Source of the DNA: Haematobia irritans
Taxonomy: Eukaryota > Arthropoda > Insecta > Diptera > Muscidae
Reading direction: 5' to 3'
Length of the DNA: 64,000 nucleotides
NCBI RefSeq assembly: GCF_050003625.1
Contig: NC_134401.1
Location: forward strand, 1,488,001 to 1,552,000
Positions 57,597 through 64,000 of the stretch are shown piece by piece. Each line of letters starts with the position of its first letter. Within the stretch, counting starts at the first letter, position 1. The notes under the pieces are model-generated. The model did no database searches. It saw nothing but the letters and a program-made list of their open reading frames with translations, and was not told where the DNA came from. The position numbers and the translations under genes were made by a program.

Positions 57597-60005
57597 CATA
57601 CGACTCGCTAATCTTGTTGACAGCATAGAAAAATATGTTTATCATTAAAATACTGCAAACCCCGGAATAAGATTTTTTGTGGATCAATATTAGCAAACGA
57701 TCGGACATTTCCGGATACCCTGAGAACTAAGTATGACAACCGATGGACAGTCCAGAGTCAAGGGAAATTAAACAATTGTATAATGCATTTAATTCTTAGA
57801 TCAACACAGAAATTAATCACATAACAATCAATTGGTTCTATAGACACCGTGATTGAAGCTGAAACAATGTTTTACTGTGTACTGTAGTATTTCGTCATAC
57901 ACCCCTCATATTCCTTATATGATCACCTCAAACATGTTTAAAAAGCAAAATCTTATTTTTGCACATGGAGCATGTGAAATTATATATTTGCTTTCGAAAA
58001 GCATTTTATATTTTGCGAGAAAACAAAATTTTTACGTTCGCCATCTAAAAATAACAGTTTGCTTTTGAAATATGTTTGAGATGATCATATTCCTTCCTGG
58101 GTGGATGACGAAATGCAATACATAGTAAAACATTTTTTCAATTACGGTGTCAATTGACCCAATTATGCTCCTTCTCTGTGTATAGTTTTTGTACATACAC
58201 TGAAAGAAGAATTTTCTTCTCTGAGGAACGATACCAAATAATTTTCTATTGAAGCAACCAAAACTCATTAGATAAAATCGTTGCCACACCTGTCACAAAT
58301 TTGCTCTTTAAGCAAATACTTTATAACAAAAGGGAATTTCGTTTGTCTAAAATTTCGTTCCTGTGAAAAGTATTTTTTCTTTGGGTTTGTGTATAATGTG
58401 TAGCACTTAATCATTTTTTTCTGAAGATTAACTTGGATAAACAGGAATATTTGTATAATACAAGCTTTTATATAAATGATATTTTACATTTAGAAACACA
58501 CAAAATTTTAAATGTATTTGTATGCAAACATTTTAAAAATCATTATTGGCTATCAAAAACCACTAATAACCGTGGTATTTGTCATTAAACCAATCCATAA
58601 TATGTTCAGCTTTTCATTTAAATGCAAAGAATCGCATCATAACAATTGACCACAGGCTATTGACTTATCTCTATTATAATAAACCCTTTTATTTAATATA
58701 TTTTCATACAAAACAGTGATCATAAAATTAGAGAGTTACGATAAAATCGTTAATAACAATAAAAATTGATATAGGTAATTTTGTTAATTTGTTAATAATG
58801 ACAAAAAAACAATGTGTCGCACCTTTTTGTACATAAACAAAATAAAATGTGTGTAATTTTTTTCCTACGCAATTTATAGACATTAAAATATGTATTTGCT
58901 TGTTTTTTTTTTTTTCATACCAGGGTATGTAATCGACTCATTCGCATTTCCAACCAAAGCAAATTTGTAGGAAACATTTTGTTTGTGCACTCTTGGTTGT
59001 TCATACCATAAAAATAATGTAATTTATTTAAATTTTATTCATCGTTAATTATCAATTTTAAACTAATTAAATTAGTGTTGTTTGCACAGGCTAAATACAA
59101 ATTTAACAACTTCACCGAGCTTAAATCCACATAGAGTGCAATAAACATAAATACTTAGCATACTTTTAGGCTTGCTATTTATATCAGCATATAATGTAGC
59201 ATACATTGTCGGCGCTATTTATATGGTTGCTATCTGTATTGTTGACTATGTTGATAATTGGTTTTTAACCAATCTCCTACCCATCTCTCTCTCTCCCTGA
59301 TACCTCAATAGAACTTTGAAATTTTTGTTATAATCAGGACATCGCATTGTTTGCGTTTGAAATTTATTTATATTATATGCAAAAATTATTACACGATTTA
59401 TTTTAGCAGCCATTTGAAAACTCTTGGCCATCATAACTAGGTTGCTATGGACAACTAAATAGCAATTGGACCAAAATCTATTTATCCTTTTGAGGTTCTA
59501 AATGGATTTTGAATAAATGCAATCAAAATGCCATCATACAAACCACATCAATTGCGATAATAACATAGATGTCAATATGACATAGCATTGCAAATGGAAA
59601 CCACTAAAGTGGGCCATTGAATACATCTCATGTTGGCTATATAGACATATGCTTTAGGATCTCTAATCAATTGTTTTTAGGAATTAAATCTTTGTTTATG
59701 TGAATGATTTTACTTTACTATGTTATCTCTATATGAATTGTCCATTTTGTCAAGTAACATGATATTCACATCGAAAGGCTCATTTTCACATTAAAATATT
59801 GGCAAATATGATTGGTAACAATACCATCGAGGGCTAGCTAATATTTAAGGGCACATATTTTTATGTATATACCGATTTATTCTTAAATGTCGTCAGTAAT
59901 CATAATTCTTAATTGAAATACGAATTGCTTCCCTGTATCCCGCTTATTACATCGTTATAATTTAAAAGAGTTCTTGGAATTTCAGTGTTGTTGAAATAGA
60001 CACCC

Positions 60006-60205
60006 TTGGAAAGTTTATCTCGCAAACTCAACTGAGTTGCGAGTTGTATTCCGTTCCTCTCCTCCCAGTTGCCGCCATTATGCATGGATCCTGCATAAGG
60101 CGGGTCCTTGAAAGTTTATCTCGCAAACTCAACTGAGTTGCGAGTTGTATTCCATTCCTCTCCTCCCAGTTGCCGCCATTATGCATGGGCCCTGCAAGAC
60201 TTTCT
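60006..60205. repeat. 101-bp tandem duplication with a palindrome
   Basis: Two copies (from about 60006 and 60107) share AAGTTTATCTCGCAAACTCA and CTCCCAGTTGCCGCCATTAT. Each contains a near-perfect 25-bp palindrome (60019-60043 and 60120-60144) centred on CTCAACTGAG. The copies differ at only a few bases. Confidence 0.85.
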
Positions 60206-63200
60206 CTACGCATTTCGAGAGTTTTCGCCATATAATTTTTGTTTATCTCTGATGGCACGGTGAACTTACTATTATTTGTATCATGTTTATTAAGTTTAGT
60301 ATGCATTAAACATATTTTGTTGATGTAATGACAATTGAATTGAAGTCTAACATTAAATCCACATGGTTTTTATTTGTCTGTGCCTATTTTGCCTTAAAGT
60401 AAATGACCATTCTTTGGTAATTGTTTGGTTCCTTGCTGCAGGATTTCATAAAGTTTCTAGCTTATTTCCTCGGAGAGAGTGAACTATGCTAGTTGTCCTC
60501 TCATAGAGTTTTCCTTGAATTTCTCCTAAACTCATCCTCCTCCTCTTCTCCACCGTGAAGACTGTTTAGCATAAGTATTAGCTGTTACAGTTATAAACTG
60601 TAAACACAACTCGCAATGCTACAAAAATGAAATTTCTGGAGAAAACAAATTTTTTCTCGAAGAAAAAACAATTAAAGTTTTTCAAAGTTCTCGTTGTTGT
60701 CTGGAAGTGGTCGTTATAGTAGTTATGATCATCATTATCATATTTTTACACTCAAAAAATGTGAATGTAATTCAAATACTATCAGGTTGGGTGCGAAAAA
60801 ACTAAATAATAAAATCTTACCTCTACTCGAATTTTCGATTGGATTTGGTGCCAACATCAAAATTCGATTTTGGCCAATATAATAAGTGGTTTAGTCGAGT
60901 TTGGCCCACTCGTTTATTCGATTTGGCCAACATAAAAGTCGATTTGAATTGGTGAAAAAAAAAATAAAAGGGAATTTATCGGACTTTCGACCAATCGACT
61001 TTTCGATTTAACCCATATATGGAAAAGTCGACTTTTGCCGTCGCGACTTTCAACTTTTTTTATGACTTTTCAGGATAAACTTAAAGTACATTAATCTTCT
61101 ATTTCAAAATCGTGTTGTCGATTTTTTCGTTAACAAGTCGATTTTGGTCGCTATAAAAAGTAGATTATTCGAATTGGAAGATTATGTCGGCATTGATTTT
61201 TTTTTTTGACAAATAGTTGATTAGTCCAAAAGTTGAGTTTCCATTTTGGCAAAAAAAAAACGACTTTAATTATGATGTTCACCTTTTGGTTCCCTTAATA
61301 TGATTTGATCTTCAAGCTAAAGTTTTCGATCATTTGGAAGTCGTATTTTTTCCTTTTATTCGCCAGAAATATTCTGAATTTTAAGAAAAAGAAAGTTCTG
61401 ACCTACTTAGGCAATGTACATTAAGCCTCCAAATATCCTAAACGAGTATGGTGGGTTTTCCGCCCACAATTTGATGAAGCCTCGATATAAACCGATCTTC
61501 TATTAGGTCCACTTTCCCCATATAAATCGATCTCCATAATTAATGTCCTGTGAGTTTGGGATAACGAAATTTCTATCCGATATCTTATATGGATAGAACT
61601 ATGCATATAGTCCCATATTTTCGAAAAAAAAAACAGTGGGACCAAATATGTTTTTATTTTTTATGCAATGGCAGACTAGTGTTGCTTTTCATGCAAGTTC
61701 TTTTGTAGAGTGTAGTTGATTTCTCTCAAGCGCACACATAGACACATTTTCATGCCCTTACACTCGTTCACACAGAGAAATGTTAAAACTTTTCCCATTT
61801 TCTTTTTGGCATTCAACACTGGTGTGACCAGGCTTTACATTTGCTTGCACACTTCTTGTTTTTTTTTGTATTTGGTTTGTTTTTCAAACTTGTGGCCAAG
61901 AAAGGAGCCGGAATCCTATGCTCAGCTCGGCTGATGGTTACGACGACAGCAATGCCGACATCAATGCCCATATCGTTGACTATGCCATCCAAATGGCATC
62001 GTGGACAACTGAGAGTTGGTGTATCACTTGGACTTGTTGGAAACCAATGTTTTTTGGTTACAGCGGTATTTGTGGTTGAATGGTCGAAAATTCTTGGCAA
62101 CAACTAGCCAAATTAATTTATTTATTACTCTACCATTTCTCAAAATAATTTGCAACCGCATTCGAAGTGTGGCAACCGACTGGGGGCACCAGGCCCCGGT
62201 AACCACCAACCAACGGCATTCGACGAAAGATATATCGCTTCGTTTATGCGTTTTTTGGTAATTCTGTGTGAGTGCGAGAGTGTGAGGTGAAACACTTTGC
62301 TACAATGACTGAGGCTTTTAATGTTTTTAAGTTTAGTGATTTTCTATTTTGTACCATGAATTATGACTGCCGAAAAATGCTGGTGAATGTATTAAATTTG
62401 CCACGTAAATCAAATTAGGAGACAAATCTTTTGGCTTGTTTATTATGGGCCAGCTAATGGTTAGATGGGAATTTCCCATAGATTGGAAAATTTTATGGTT
62501 TACATTGATTTACTGGTACTGGTGGTATACACAAATGCATTTTGTAATTATGGAAAATTTGTATGGAGCCAGCCCCAATTTTGTTATTACCTTTTTTAGG
62601 TACCATAGCACAAAGACTTTCTTCCATAATTCTCGTTTGTTTGTACTGTTGCTACACTAAAAGAAGAGTTTTCTTTTCTGCTCTTAAGGAAAATACTTTA
62701 TAATAAAGAGGAATTTTGTTCAGTGTTTTTTCTTATGGCAGTAGATGAGTGATCAACTACATCCATGCAAAAAAACAAAAACAGCTTCCAAAAAAATAGT
62801 TTGGATCCCCAAGTAACGATCCAGAAGTAGTGCAAACATGGATCATCTCCAAAGAAAAAAAAATCCGTAGTTAAACTAACGCTAAATTTAACTTATTTTT
62901 CTTGGAAAAAAATTATTTGCTTGTAGTTAAATTATATTATTTTTATCGAATTTTTCCACTGCTTAATGAAATCTTACTTTTTTTTAAGTATGTCTCAAAA
63001 AATTTATGAACTAAACGTGAGTATAATGTGCAATGACCGTACACATAAGTTCAATATGAACTAAAACAAATGAAAATTTTCGTACGATTCCCAAAAATAG
63101 AATGAACTACTGTATGGTTAAAATGGTCATGATTTGGCGCCAATGATTTTCTTCTTTACTTTTAGTTAATTTTTCACTTTTTTTCGGTGTCCAAAGAATT

Positions 63201-63406
63201 TTACATGGGCTTGTCATAGAACGGAAGTACTCCATTTTTGATCCGTTGCATTGCTTTAGAAGTTGTGCCTTGGGAGTTTATTTGGATGAAGAAATTTAAA
63301 AAGCTTAAAAACAAATTTTGTTTTTCCAATTTCACTTTTTATTTTTATCAGTATTTTTTTGTTACACTTTCTTATTATTTAATTTTTACAAATTGAAAAA
63401 CTTCAT

Positions 63407-63482
63407 CGCTTCCACCCGGGGTTGAACCTGGGTCTGTTGGAACCATAACAGACCACCTTAGCATACTCAGCCTCAAACGCCA
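63407..63482 (-). mobile_element. tRNA-like SINE fragment
   Basis: On the minus strand, GAGTATGCTAAGGTGG (A-box-like), CCAACAGACCCAGGTTC and GGTTCAACCCCGGGTGGAAG (B-box) mimic a tRNA, but no full cloverleaf with a paired acceptor stem is seen. A second B-box-like piece (TTCAAATCCCAGCGGGG) lies on the plus strand near 63795. Confidence 0.5.
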
Positions 63483-64000
63483 TTCAACACAATGCATCAA
63501 AACGTCCATTCAAGTATTTGTGGTATGAACCTAATATGACACCACGGCATGACATTCTAACTACTTCCTGAGATGTTCTTTATTATCAAATCTCACTAGC
63601 GGCAATTCTTTTATTAAATTTTTTTTAAACAATATTTTTTATCGTTTTTATTTTGTTTTTTGTTTCGGCATATATTTTTGCATAAATATATTTTTTCGAT
63701 TAAAAATTTAAAAATTAAAAAATTAAAAATTGTCGTAATTTGCAAAACCTTCTCAAAAGAACTTCCATGGATGTGAAAAAGTCAAACGGCCCAAATTCAA
63801 ATCCCAGCGGGGATGTTTTTTTATTTTTTTTTTACTTTTTTATTGATTTTCTATTTTTTTTTTTGCGAAACTTTATTGTCCAAAACTTTAATTTTCACTT
63901 AAAACGGTCTAATTCCGTACTTTCTATGACTTGTCCAAAAGGACTGAATCGGAAGTGGAAAAAATTGATGGGAGATGCGCTTTAAAAGAAATGTTTATGG

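Larger units (their letters stand above)
57605..64000. other. Repeat-rich non-coding tail of the window
   Basis: No supported exon. It contains related GAAAGAAGAATTTTCTTC-type elements (58195-58390 and 62650-62720), a 101-bp tandem duplication at 60006, a TCGATTTTGGCC-rich stretch (60760-61260), a fragment of the dispersed fly repeat (61440-61620), and tRNA-like SINE pieces near 63407 and 63790. A short GC-richer stretch at 61910-62060 is discussed under rejected items. Confidence 0.5.

Noticed and set aside
61910..62060. Possible coding exon (frame with LSSADGYDDSNADINAHI; antisense frame with a CPRC motif)
   Set aside because: The frame is short and lacks a clear donor. Two frames on opposite strands look equally plausible, and no family is recognised.

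Overview
The window is AT-rich nuclear DNA from a higher fly (Diptera, Brachycera). Its genes have short insect-type introns (about 53-330 bp), and their proteins match Drosophila orthologues closely. The non-coding half is packed with dispersed repeats of a kind I associate with calyptrate flies (house fly, stable fly and relatives). The species itself cannot be fixed from the sequence.

Left part (1-31 kb) is the gene-rich block. In order: Blos1 (BLOC-1 subunit 1, +); tra2 (sex-determination splicing regulator, -); a nearly full-length Jockey-type LINE (5260-13678) inserted between tra2 and the next gene; UTP20 (SSU processome giant HEAT-repeat protein, +, 2786 codons reconstructed over 5 exons); Hsl (hormone-sensitive lipase, +, 894 aa over 5 coding exons); Snipper (ERI1-like 3'-5' exonuclease, -); and an RNPC3/U11-U12 65K-like minor-spliceosome protein (-). 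The LINE has a 10-bp target-site duplication. Its ORF2 is intact, but its ORF1 is split by a 3.5-kb terminal-inverted-repeat (TIR) element, which itself carries decayed coding sequence.

Middle part (31-44 kb) is about 10 kb of non-coding DNA holding MITEs, a hAT-type element with a nested tRNA-derived SINE, and a tandem duplication. Two convergent genes follow. The first is an armadillo-type protein resembling RSPH14 (+), in which one exon junction does not keep frame. The second is a four-exon, 234-aa caspase-fold protein (-) whose catalytic His and Cys positions are both replaced: a catalytically dead caspase. This is the most interesting gene in the window.

Right part (44-64 kb) is mostly repeats. 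It includes nested transposons with recognisable target-site duplications (8-bp hAT-like, TA for Tc1/mariner/pogo-like, TAA/TTA for a MITE family ending AGGTGGGTACTA), calyptrate-type dispersed repeats, a degenerate minisatellite, and tRNA-derived SINE pieces. The only convincing host coding sequence is one exon (51565-52162). It encodes a long low-complexity N-terminus and a hydrophobic signal/anchor segment, and ends at a clean splice donor, so it is probably the first coding exon of a gene with a long intron.

The genes do not form a functional pathway. Their proximity is chromosomal; I recall tra2 and Blos1 lying on Drosophila 2R, but this synteny was not checked. The most informative sequence-level results are the pseudocaspase and the detailed nesting history of the transposons.
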